A stretch of 38,934 bases of DNA from contig CAZQIC010000031.1 in the NCBI GenBank assembly GCA_964593555.1, positions 1-38,934 on the forward strand. Reading direction: 5' to 3'. Below, one piece after another: positions 17,291 through 25,333 of this stretch; position 1 is the first letter of the stretch, and the number at the start of each line of letters is the position of its first letter. Source of the DNA: CAZQIC01 sp964593555. Lineage in GTDB: Bacteria; Bacteroidota; Bacteroidia; JAFLBG01. Position numbers and translations under genes: made by a program. The notes beneath the pieces are model-generated. The model saw nothing but the letters and a program-made list of their open reading frames with translations. It did not search any database and was not told the origin of the DNA.

Positions 17291-17494
17291 ATGAATAGGA
17301 TTAAAGAAGTTTTAAAAGAAAAACACCTTACTCAGACATGGTTGTCCACTCAATTGGGAAAGAGTTACAATATGGTTAATTCATATGTACAAAATAGAAG
17401 GCAACCAAGTATTGAATTGCTATATGAAATTGGTGTCTTGCTAAAAACTGATCCGCGTGAACTATTAGTAATTAAAAAAAATAAAATTAAATAG
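17291..17494 (+). CDS. XRE-family helix-turn-helix regulator
   Basis: I use the ATG at 17291 (MNRIKEVLKEKHLTQTWLST), giving 67 residues; the frame is open from a TTG at 17273. The product is a single HTH_3 domain: helices KEKHLTQTWLSTQLGKSYN and MVNSYVQNRRQPSIELLYEI, followed by GVLLKTDPRELLVIK. Such proteins bind DNA as dimers. It is the first gene of the island's long plus-strand array and sits just after the palindrome at 17241-17259. I infer that it autoregulates and controls the restriction-modification genes, in the manner of the controller proteins of RM systems. Confidence 0.85.
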   Translation: MNRIKEVLKEKHLTQTWLSTQLGKSYNMVNSYVQNRRQPSIELLYEIGVLLKTDPRELLVIKKNKIK

Positions 17495-17517
17495 GATTGC
17501 AACAATAAAATTAGAGC

Positions 17518-19137
17518 ATGTCATTACACATTAACATAGAAGATTTATTGTCCGCTAAAACGGTGGAATCAGATCGTATCGAATTTAAAGAGGGATGGAA
17601 TCCTGATGCCATTTACAGGAGTATTTGTGCATTTGCAAATGATTTTGATAACACAGGAGGAGGATATATTTTAATTGGAGTTGAAGAAAAGGAAAGCATT
17701 GCTAAAAGGCCAGTTAAAGGACTTAGTCCTGCTCAAATTGGCGAAATACAGCGAAAAATGATTGGGTTTAATAATTTAATTAACCCTGCCTATCATCCAA
17801 AATTATTTTTGGAAACAATTGATAAAAAACAAATCATTATTCTTTGGTGTCCCGGTGGTTCTAACAGGCCTTATGAAGTTCCTGAAGTAGTTACTGCAAC
17901 GAATAAGCGTAATTTTTATTATATACGAAAGTATGCTAATTCGGTAAAGGCTAATACGGAGGAAAAACAAGAGCTTATTAGTCTTGCTAATCAAATTCCA
18001 TTTGATGACCGAGCAAATACGCAAGCATCTGTAAATGATATTTCAATGGTGTTAGTGCAAGATCATCTTCGGAAAACAGGAAGTAAGCTTGCCGGAGATA
18101 TAGGTAAAAAACCGAACAATGAAATTCTTCAGCAAATGGAATTAATCTCCGGCCCTGATGAACATCTTTTTCCGCGCAATGTTGCTTTGATGATGTTTGC
18201 CGAAAATCCTGAGAAATTTTTCCCTTATTCACATGTAGAGATAGTACATTTTCCAAATGGAGCAGAAGATCCAAAATTTAAAGAGTATCCGAAAATTACA
18301 GGAACTATACCTTCGCAGATAGAAAAAACGCTTCAGCTTTTAAAAACAAATTTTTTAAAAGAGCAAGTAATAAAAACTAAGGGCAAAGCTAAAAGCGAAC
18401 GTATTTGGAATTATCCTTATGGAGCATTAGAAGAAGCCATTGCGAATGCTTTATATCACAGAGATTATCAGGTAAGAGAGCCTGTTGAAATTAGAATTTA
18501 TCCTAACTCTATTGTTATACTTAATTACGGTGGCCCTGATCGTTCAATTAGAATGACGGCTTTTAATTCGGGTAATATCCGTCCGAGAAGATACCGTAAC
18601 AGGCGACTTGGAGATTTTTTGAAAGAGTTGAATTTAACCGAAGGTAAAGCAACTGGTATTCCTGCTATTTTAAAGGCATTGAAAGATAATGGTTCTCCTG
18701 CACCTCATTTTGATAGCGATGCTGATAGAAGCTTTTTTGAAATAGAACTATTTAAACATCCTGCTACTGCTTCTATCACTGATGGTAAAGAAGCTACTAA
18801 TAAAAAAGATGCTGTTGGAGTGAAACAACTTAGTGCCCGACTTAGTGCCTCACTTAGTACCCGACTTAGTACCTCACTTAGTACCCGACTTAGTGCCCAA
18901 ATTACAGAGACAATTAAGGTATTATTGATGGTGGAAAAAGAACCCTTGAAAAGAGAAGAGATAATGACTGGCATAGGGAAACTGAACAATACAAAAAGTG
19001 TTAGAAAATATATGGAGCCATTGGAGGAAATAGGATGGATAAGCAAGACCATTCCGGATAAACCTAATAGTCACCTTCAGCGCTATAAACTTACAACAAA
19101 AGGAAAAAAATTATTAGCAGAGTTAAAAAACAAATAG
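17518..19137 (+). CDS. AlbA_2 (Schlafen-type) domain protein with HATPase-like domain and winged helix, RM-linked
   Basis: The 539-residue product has an N-terminal AlbA_2 domain (ESDRIEFKEGWNPDAIYRSI, then CAFANDFDNTGGGYILIGVE) at about residues 10-130. A HATPase_c_4-type region follows (GALEEAIANALYHRDYQVRE, then PVEIRIYPNSIVILNYGGPD) at about 300-380. Next is an LSxxLS repeat linker at 438-461, and a C-terminal winged helix (EPLKREEIMTGIG, LTTKGKKLL). Members are often encoded inside type I RM loci, for example among the restriction-linked orfs. Its stop codon is directly followed by the hsdM start with no gap, so translation is probably coupled. A transcription-regulatory role is inferred, not shown. 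Confidence 0.85.
   Translation: MSLHINIEDLLSAKTVESDRIEFKEGWNPDAIYRSICAFANDFDNTGGGYILIGVEEKESIAKRPVKGLSPAQIGEIQRKMIGFNNLINPAYHPKLFLETIDKKQIIILWCPGGSNRPYEVPEVVTATNKRNFYYIRKYANSVKANTEEKQELISLANQIPFDDRANTQASVNDISMVLVQDHLRKTGSKLAGDIGKKPNNEILQQMELISGPDEHLFPRNVALMMFAENPEKFFPYSHVEIVHFPNGAEDPKFKEYPKITGTIPSQIEKTLQLLKTNFLKEQVIKTKGKAKSERIWNYPYGALEEAIANALYHRDYQVREPVEIRIYPNSIVILNYGGPDRSIRMTAFNSGNIRPRRYRNRRLGDFLKELNLTEGKATGIPAILKALKDNGSPAPHFDSDADRSFFEIELFKHPATASITDGKEATNKKDAVGVKQLSARLSASLSTRLSTSLSTRLSAQITETIKVLLMVEKEPLKREEIMTGIGKLNNTKSVRKYMEPLEEIGWISKTIPDKPNSHLQRYKLTTKGKKLLAELKNK
18829..18900 (+). repeat. Six 12-bp in-frame tandem repeats
   Basis: Six adjacent units of the form CTTAGTRCCYSA encode LSAR-LSAS-LSTR-LSTS-LSTR-LSAQ, a linker in the AlbA_2 protein. 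A 24-bp higher-order period (R then S/T alternation) is visible. Because the unit is a multiple of three, copy-number change would alter linker length without a frameshift. Confidence 0.9.
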
Positions 19138-20901
19138 ATGAAAAATTTTAAAGAAAAAGCGAATTTCCTGTGGTCAATAGCTGATTTGCTTAGGGGACAT
19201 TATAAGCAGGCAGATTATGGTAAAGTAATTTTACCGTTAACAGTTTTAAGACGCTTGGATTTTGTGCTTGAGCCAACAAAGAAAAAAGTGTTAGAAACAT
19301 ATGCAACTAACAAAACTAAAAAATCGGAAATATTAGAACCGATATTAAACAACGCTGCAAAAGCAAAATTCCATAATAGAAGCAAGTTTGATTTTTATGA
19401 ATTAGCCAAAGACCCTAATAACATCGCGGCTAATCTTCGGAATTACATAAACGGATATTCAATAGGTGCTAAAGAAATTATTGACTATTTCAGTTTTGAA
19501 GATCAAATTAAAAAATTGGACGAGTACGATTTGCTCTACATGATTGTGAAAAAATTCTCGGAGGCCGGTGATTTATTTAAAGGCGTGAATACTTTAGAAA
19601 TGGGTTATATTTTCGAAGAACTTATTAGGAAGTTTGCGGAAATTAGCAATGAAACAGCCGGAGAACACTTTACACCAAGAGAAGTAATTCGTTTAATGGT
19701 GAATTTGCTTTTTGTAAATGATAAAGATATTCTTCGAAAAAAAGGTATTGTAAAAACAATGTATGATCCGGCATGTGGTACGGGAGGAATGCTTTCTATT
19801 GCGGAAGAATATTTGCACGAACTTAATCCGGATGCAAAACTGGAAGTGTTTGGCCAAGAAATAAACCCGGAATCCTATGCCATTTGTAAATCAGACATGC
19901 TGATTAAAGGACAGAACCCAAGCAATATAAAATTCGGAAATACTTTTACGCAGGACGGATTAGAAGATGAAACGTTTGATTATATGCTGAGTAACCCTCC
20001 ATTTGGAGTTGAATGGAAAAAAGCAGAAAAACAAATAAAAGATGAATTTGCTGTAAAAGGTTTTGCCGGAAGATTTGGAGCCGGGCTACCTGCTATTAGC
20101 GATGGCTCCTTTTTGTTTTTACAACACATGATCTCCAAAATGAAGCGAAGTTCCGGAGGTAGTAGAATAGGAATTGTATTTAATGGTTCACCATTATTTA
20201 GTGGTGGAGCAGCAAGTGGAACAAGCGACATACGAAAATGGATTATTGAAAATGATATGCTTGAGGCTGTTGTAGGAATGCCTGACCAGTTATTTTATAA
20301 CACGGGAATTTCGACTTATATCTGGATTGTTACAGACCGCAAGAGCAAAGAGCGGAAGGGGAAAGTACAATTGATTAACGTAACGGGTTCTGATAAAGAA
20401 GACAAGGATAATCCATATTATATAAAAATGCCTCGTAGCTTAGGGAATAAGCGAAAAGAAATTGGTGATGGAAAAGACGGCAAGCCCGATCAGATAAGCG
20501 CAATAACAAAAATTTACGGAGAGTTTAAGGAGGGGGCTAATTGCAAAATATTTAGTAATGAGGATTTAGGCTACAAGCGACTTACGATTGAACGGCCAAA
20601 AAGAAACGAGAAAGGGCAAATTGAAAAGGATCGGAATAACAAACCTTTACCAGATGCAGACCTTAGAGATTACGAAAACATTCCTTTGAAAGAAGATGAG
20701 CAAAAGTATTTTGATCGCGAAGTTAAGCCTCACGCTGCGGATGCATGGATTGATCATGGTAAGACAAAAATTGGGTATGAAATAAATTTCACAAAATACT
20801 TCTACCAGTACAAACCATTGCGAAATCTTGAAGAAATTCGTAAAGACATTTTAGCGTTAGAAAAGGAAACTGGTGGAATGATAAAATCTGTTATAGAATA
20901 A
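19138..20901 (+). CDS. hsdM: Type I restriction-modification methyltransferase subunit
   Basis: The 587-residue product is an N6-adenine methyltransferase of the HsdM type. It has an N-terminal helical domain (LLRGHYKQADYGKVILPLTV), SAM-binding motif I DPACGTGGML beginning at D210, and catalytic motif IV NPPFG beginning at N286. FTPREVIRLMVNLL precedes motif I, as in the family. With HsdS it modifies a bipartite DNA target; with HsdR added it forms the restriction complex. The start immediately follows the upstream stop, and its TAA overlaps the next ATG by one base (TAATG), so this segment is translationally coupled. Confidence 0.96.
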   Translation: MKNFKEKANFLWSIADLLRGHYKQADYGKVILPLTVLRRLDFVLEPTKKKVLETYATNKTKKSEILEPILNNAAKAKFHNRSKFDFYELAKDPNNIAANLRNYINGYSIGAKEIIDYFSFEDQIKKLDEYDLLYMIVKKFSEAGDLFKGVNTLEMGYIFEELIRKFAEISNETAGEHFTPREVIRLMVNLLFVNDKDILRKKGIVKTMYDPACGTGGMLSIAEEYLHELNPDAKLEVFGQEINPESYAICKSDMLIKGQNPSNIKFGNTFTQDGLEDETFDYMLSNPPFGVEWKKAEKQIKDEFAVKGFAGRFGAGLPAISDGSFLFLQHMISKMKRSSGGSRIGIVFNGSPLFSGGAASGTSDIRKWIIENDMLEAVVGMPDQLFYNTGISTYIWIVTDRKSKERKGKVQLINVTGSDKEDKDNPYYIKMPRSLGNKRKEIGDGKDGKPDQISAITKIYGEFKEGANCKIFSNEDLGYKRLTIERPKRNEKGQIEKDRNNKPLPDADLRDYENIPLKEDEQKYFDREVKPHAADAWIDHGKTKIGYEINFTKYFYQYKPLRNLEEIRKDILALEKETGGMIKSVIE

Positions 20902-22604
20902 TGCTTGACACACGAATGAATATTTTTTTGTTGCTCGACCATAAAGAATACTATGGTTCGGAAAAGTCATTTTCTGAAGCGCAGGATTTGATAAAGAATA
21001 TTCCTTCTGTAACACTTTTAAATTACATCTCCGGCTTTAGTGTTAATCTGTATTTAAACGAAAACACAGAGCATACTGGCAAAATACAATTTATGCTTAT
21101 AGATAATTTGTTAAGTAAATGCGGAGACGAAGCTAAAAAGAAATGGGTTTCTGTAGTAAAATTGCAGGCCGAAAAGGGCCACTCCCCAATCATGCTATGG
21201 GGTTATTCCAATCTGATTTTTTACGGATTAATTTTTAAAACCTTCAATCATCACGATAGTCGTGACTTAACGGATGACGAAGCACAAAAAGTATTTGATG
21301 CTTATTTGATTGTAAATTCTATCGTAAATAGTAAGATTGAAATAGAAGCAGAAGAAATTAAACGAGCAGCAGAAAGCGATAAAATTGAAGAGGTAGTAAT
21401 GCCAAATTTTATTTATCAAAAGGATTACGCTTCCTCTACGGACTTTAGCAACCAAGTAACAAGGGGAGTAAAGTTTTTTGAGTATTTAGAAAGTCATGCT
21501 CAATATAATTCATTGGTCAAAGAATACTATCAATCAAAACATATTTCAGGGCATTTAAGAATGTTTAAAAACCTAATGGTTTTGTTCGCTGAAATAAAGC
21601 TTGATAAAGATTTGCAGCAACGTAACCAATTAGCAAATTTAGAAGAATATTATATTGGCAAAGAGGTTGATTTAGAATATATAGAAAAACTTTGTGTCAA
21701 CTCAGAAATAACAAATTATGAAGCAGACCAAAGTTTTGGCATTCTTAGGAATAAATTTTTGTACAAAGTAAGTCAATTTAAATTTTTGATTTTAGATGTC
21801 AATTTTTTGCTTGACCAATTTTATAAAGCACAAATATTTTCTTTCAATTCTTTTCTGAAAACCAAAGGCATCAAGAATGATTTTCTTTCGGAGAAAGGTA
21901 AAGATTTCATGGAGGAAATTTATTTACCGGATGTATTGAAGACCTGCTTTCCGCATTACATTACATTTTTTGGAGATGATTGCTTAAACTCAAGCAAGGA
22001 AGAATTGTGTGATGCCTATTTAAGGAATGATCAAAAAATATGTTTAATTGAATTCAAGGATGTTTTGTTAAATGCAAGTGCCAAAAATAGTGCTAAAAAA
22101 GAAACTCTTTTTGCGGAATTTGACAAAAAATTTGTCGCCAATCAAACTAATAAACCAAAAGGAATTACGCAATTAATTAATGCCATCAAAGATATCGAAA
22201 ACCATGCGGTTTCTTTTGACACAGCAGTTTCCAAAACCGGAATAGAAATTTTTCCAGTAATAATGTATACCGACTTTTCATTTGGAGTAGAAGGGGTTAA
22301 TAAAATTTATAGAGAAAAATTTAGAAAAGGGATTGATGCATTAAACCTTAAAAAATTAAATGTTAAAGACGTAACTTTTATAAATATTAATTTTTTCGAA
22401 TTGCGGGAAGATTATTTCTCGCAAAAGCTGATGGATTTGTTTGTGATGCTTGATGGATATCATCAACATACAAACAGCCCGGATTACTCTCTAACTCCCT
22501 TTGAAGTATTTTCCAGATTTTATATGAAAAACTATGTGCCTCAAGTATTAGGAGTTTCTTCATCATATTTAAAACATCAACACGATATTGTAGTAGCTAA
22601 ATGA
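20901..22604 (+). CDS. Unknown protein with PD-(D/E)xK-like C-terminal motif, inside the hsd operon
   Basis: The 567-residue protein is not one I recognise. The first 300 residues are mostly helical without clear motifs. At D371 to K386 the sequence CDAYLRNDQKICLIEFKD has the D-x12-E-x-K spacing of PD-(D/E)xK nucleases. An acidic helix precedes it (KDFMEEIYLP) and a KGITQLINAI segment follows, resembling the usual trailing Q/K helix. I infer a nuclease-like fold, possibly active. It overlaps hsdM by one base and hsdS by four, so it is built into the RM operon and likely made in step with it. It may be an accessory restriction factor or a separate defence gene. Confidence 0.6.
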   Translation: MLDTRMNIFLLLDHKEYYGSEKSFSEAQDLIKNIPSVTLLNYISGFSVNLYLNENTEHTGKIQFMLIDNLLSKCGDEAKKKWVSVVKLQAEKGHSPIMLWGYSNLIFYGLIFKTFNHHDSRDLTDDEAQKVFDAYLIVNSIVNSKIEIEAEEIKRAAESDKIEEVVMPNFIYQKDYASSTDFSNQVTRGVKFFEYLESHAQYNSLVKEYYQSKHISGHLRMFKNLMVLFAEIKLDKDLQQRNQLANLEEYYIGKEVDLEYIEKLCVNSEITNYEADQSFGILRNKFLYKVSQFKFLILDVNFLLDQFYKAQIFSFNSFLKTKGIKNDFLSEKGKDFMEEIYLPDVLKTCFPHYITFFGDDCLNSSKEELCDAYLRNDQKICLIEFKDVLLNASAKNSAKKETLFAEFDKKFVANQTNKPKGITQLINAIKDIENHAVSFDTAVSKTGIEIFPVIMYTDFSFGVEGVNKIYREKFRKGIDALNLKKLNVKDVTFININFFELREDYFSQKLMDLFVMLDGYHQHTNSPDYSLTPFEVFSRFYMKNYVPQVLGVSSSYLKHQHDIVVAK

Positions 22605-23929
22605 AAAAATACGAAAAATATAAATCATCAGGTGTAGAATGGATTGGAGAAATTCCGGAACATTGGAATGTAAATAAATTCAGTCGAATTGCTTTTTATC
22701 AAGAGGGGCCGGGATTAAGAAACTGGCAGTTTACCGATAAAGGAGTGAAGGTAATATGTGTTACAAATATTACTGAGCAAGGTATTAATTTCGATTTACT
22801 CGAAAGAAATATTTCTGAGGAAGAATATGAATCATCTTATCAGCATTTTACCGTAAGCAAAGGAGATTATTTATTAGCGAGCTCAGGCGCATCATGGGGG
22901 AAGGTTGCGGAATACAAAGGTGATGAAAAGGTGATTTTAAACACGAGTACAATAAGGTTAAATACAAAAGATGAAAAAAAATTAAGGAGAGAATTTTTAA
23001 AATGGATAATAAAAAGTCCTTACATAAATGAAAACTTAAACATATTACTTACTGGTTCTTGCCAGCCGAATTTTGGCCCCACTCATTTGAGTCAATTATT
23101 TGCAGTTTACCCTTCTTCTATTGCGGAACAAACTGCTATCACGAATTTTTTGGATGAAAAAACTGTTCATATCGATAAACTCATTGCGAACAAACAAGAA
23201 TTAATTAAGCTCCTAAAGGAAGAACGGGGAGTCATAATTAATGAGGCCGTTATAAGAGGAATAAATAAAAATTCAAAGTTAAAACCAAGTGGTATTGAAT
23301 TAATCGGAGATATTCCTAAGCATTGGTTACTTAGGAGAATATCTACCTATGGTAAGTTTTCTAAAGGCAAGGGTATAAAGAAAGACGAAACCAAAGATGT
23401 TGGATTGCCATGCATTAGATATGGAGAGATTTACACCAAATACGACAGAATTGTTTACAAACCCATTTCTTGTATTGATGAAGAGACTTCAAAAAATAGT
23501 TCGTTGATTAAAAAAGGAAATGTTTTACTCGCAGGTTCGGGGGAAACTGTTGAAGATATTGGAAAAGCGATTGTATATTTTGGAGATGAAGATATATACG
23601 CAGGAGGAGATATTATCATTATGAGATTAAATAAAGAAGTTGACCCAATATATGCGTCCTATTTAATGAATGCCTCATTCGTGCAATATCAAAAAGCCAT
23701 TTCCGGAAGAGGACAAATTATTGTACATATATATCCTAAAGATATACGTGAAATTATTACCCCACTTCCTCCAGTAGAAGAACAAAAAGAAATTGTAGAG
23801 TATTTGGATCAGCATACAAAGGAAATTGTTTCTACAATTTCAAAAATTGAGAGAGAAATAGAATTAATGAGAGATTATAAAAAGTCGCTAATTTCAGAGG
23901 TCGTAACTGGTAAAATAAAAGTGATATAA
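22601..23929 (+). CDS. hsdS: Type I restriction-modification specificity subunit
   Basis: The 442-residue product has the two-TRD layout of HsdS. Each half starts with the family signature: YKSSGVEWIGEIPEHWNVNK at the N-terminus and LKPSGIELIGDIPKHWLLRR in the second half. Each TRD is followed by a conserved helical spacer (SIAEQTAITNFLDEKTVHID and PPVEEQKEIVEYLDQHTKEI). The two TRDs recognise the two halves of the DNA target. The TRD sequences differ, so the target should be asymmetric; it cannot be predicted here. It overlaps the upstream gene by 4 bp (ATGA). No truncated second hsdS or inverted repeat for TRD shuffling was seen. Confidence 0.95.
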   Translation: MKKYEKYKSSGVEWIGEIPEHWNVNKFSRIAFYQEGPGLRNWQFTDKGVKVICVTNITEQGINFDLLERNISEEEYESSYQHFTVSKGDYLLASSGASWGKVAEYKGDEKVILNTSTIRLNTKDEKKLRREFLKWIIKSPYINENLNILLTGSCQPNFGPTHLSQLFAVYPSSIAEQTAITNFLDEKTVHIDKLIANKQELIKLLKEERGVIINEAVIRGINKNSKLKPSGIELIGDIPKHWLLRRISTYGKFSKGKGIKKDETKDVGLPCIRYGEIYTKYDRIVYKPISCIDEETSKNSSLIKKGNVLLAGSGETVEDIGKAIVYFGDEDIYAGGDIIIMRLNKEVDPIYASYLMNASFVQYQKAISGRGQIIVHIYPKDIREIITPLPPVEEQKEIVEYLDQHTKEIVSTISKIEREIELMRDYKKSLISEVVTGKIKVI

Positions 23930-23940
23930 AACTAATTGAT

Positions 23941-24324
23941 ATGGGATTATGGATTTTAGATGAGATACTTGGAAAATTTAAGGACGCACTTGCACTTTTA
24001 GATCGCCAACAACTTAAAAAAGATAAATTAACTGAAGCATTAGTTTGCCTGCAAACAGCAACAATTGAGACGCAGAAATTTATTAATGAAGTGGGTTATG
24101 TTGCTAATAGTGATTTGAGTAAATTGTGGCTTAATGCATTTGAGAAGATAAAAAAATCACAAGTTTATTCTCATGAGGAAGATTTTCCGGAAGGTTTATA
24201 TAGTAAAGCTAAGTTTTGGGGTGATCCGAAAAAATGGTTAAAGGAACCGGCAGCAATGGAATTAATCCCAAAATTAAAGCAGATTGAAAAAGAATGCGAT
24301 TCAATTTTAGTAAAATTAAAATAA
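23941..24324 (+). CDS. Small all-helical protein of unknown function in the hsd operon
   Basis: The 127-residue product looks entirely alpha-helical and cytoplasmic. The pattern (LTEALVCLQTATIETQKFIN, then SDLSKLWLNAFEKIK, then KAKFWGDPKKW) resembles a widespread family of small helical proteins with LW..A and K..YW.DP..W motifs, whose function I do not know. No HEPN RxxxxH motif is present. It is one base away from the Ntn-hydrolase gene that follows, so the two probably act as a pair. Confidence 0.65.
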   Translation: MGLWILDEILGKFKDALALLDRQQLKKDKLTEALVCLQTATIETQKFINEVGYVANSDLSKLWLNAFEKIKKSQVYSHEEDFPEGLYSKAKFWGDPKKWLKEPAAMELIPKLKQIEKECDSILVKLK

Positions 24325-24325
24325 A

Positions 24326-25333
24326 ATGACACTTTGTATTGCTTGGATAAGACAGGAAAATGAAAATCAGGAATTGATTTTTGCTACCGATAGTATGCTC
24401 ACGGGCGGAGGGGAAACATGGAAACATGGCGTAAAATTATTTGAATTACCTCGTAAGGATTGTTTACTCTGTTTTGCCGGAGATACGGATAAAGCCTATC
24501 CACTCATTCTTAATTTGATCTCCTCAATTAAATTTGATCAAAAAATAATGAACCAACATACTGATTTACGACAGGTGTTGGAATACTTGTGTAGTAATTT
24601 TACCACGATTATTAATTCCATCGAATACCAAAGAGAGGATTTGGCATTATACAATCCATTTACGTCAGCTAAATTTATTTTTGGTGGTTGGAATTGGAAA
24701 ACGCAGTTGTTAGAATTTTGGCAGATTTATTATGGCATGGAGGAAAAAAAATTCCTTTTTAATGGTTTTGATAGCAATAATCCAAGAGCATATTTAATGA
24801 TTGGAGATCATTTGACGGAAGCTGAAGATATTTTTGTACAGGAACTTTCGAATAACGGAAAAAGGATTCAAGGTGCATATGATATGGAACCATTTATGGT
24901 TCTTTCCCGAATGGCAAGAGATAATGAAAATTATCGCCCAATTGATGGAGCGTTGCAAATTGCAAAAGCATATCAATCTGGCAGTACAGAGTTTTTTGGA
25001 GTTATGTGGCAATCAATAAATGGAAAGCATACTTTTCTTGGTAGAGAATTAAATCCTTACATCAAACCGCAAATACGCTTTATAGACCCTGATTCAGGTA
25101 CAATACTTGACTTAGAACTTCCAAAAAACATTTCTAAACTGAATACTGAAATTTACGGAAACGAAGAGGCTTTTATTGATGAATGCTATCCTAAAGGTGA
25201 ACAGAAGCCCGGTTTAACTGAAAAACAAAAGGAAATGTTACTTGCTATTTTCAAGGATAATTCATACAAGAGTTTTTTAGAAAGCTTGGAGGAGAACGGA
25301 ACAACAATTAATTCAGAAGAAAAACATGAGTGA
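24326..25333 (+). CDS. Proteasome-beta/HslV-like Ntn-hydrolase domain protein
   Basis: The 335-residue protein begins MTLCIAWI, so removal of Met would expose Thr as in HslV and proteasome beta subunits. The expected partners follow in order: an Asp in FATDSMLTGGG (D22) and a Lys in GVKLFELPRKD (K37), matching the T1-D17-K33 triad with a small insertion. LLCFAGDTDKAYPLI then fits the family's AGxxxDA segment. The C-terminal 100 residues are extra. I infer a self-processed or Met-trimmed N-terminal-nucleophile amidohydrolase or protease. It overlaps hsdR by 8 bp and follows the small helical gene by 1 bp. I know of no standard role for such an enzyme in type I RM. Confidence 0.68.
   Translation: MTLCIAWIRQENENQELIFATDSMLTGGGETWKHGVKLFELPRKDCLLCFAGDTDKAYPLILNLISSIKFDQKIMNQHTDLRQVLEYLCSNFTTIINSIEYQREDLALYNPFTSAKFIFGGWNWKTQLLEFWQIYYGMEEKKFLFNGFDSNNPRAYLMIGDHLTEAEDIFVQELSNNGKRIQGAYDMEPFMVLSRMARDNENYRPIDGALQIAKAYQSGSTEFFGVMWQSINGKHTFLGRELNPYIKPQIRFIDPDSGTILDLELPKNISKLNTEIYGNEEAFIDECYPKGEQKPGLTEKQKEMLLAIFKDNSYKSFLESLEENGTTINSEEKHE

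Noticed and set aside
22601..23929. Phase-variable hsdS with inverted TRD repeats
   Set aside because: Only one hsdS is present, no second partial copy or inverted repeats occur, and the recombinase in the island sits at the tRNA end, not beside hsdS.
23941..25333. Toxin-antitoxin pair (127-aa and 335-aa proteins)
   Set aside because: The 335-aa protein has an Ntn-hydrolase active-site pattern rather than a toxin fold, and the 127-aa protein lacks HEPN, MNT or antitoxin DNA-binding motifs.
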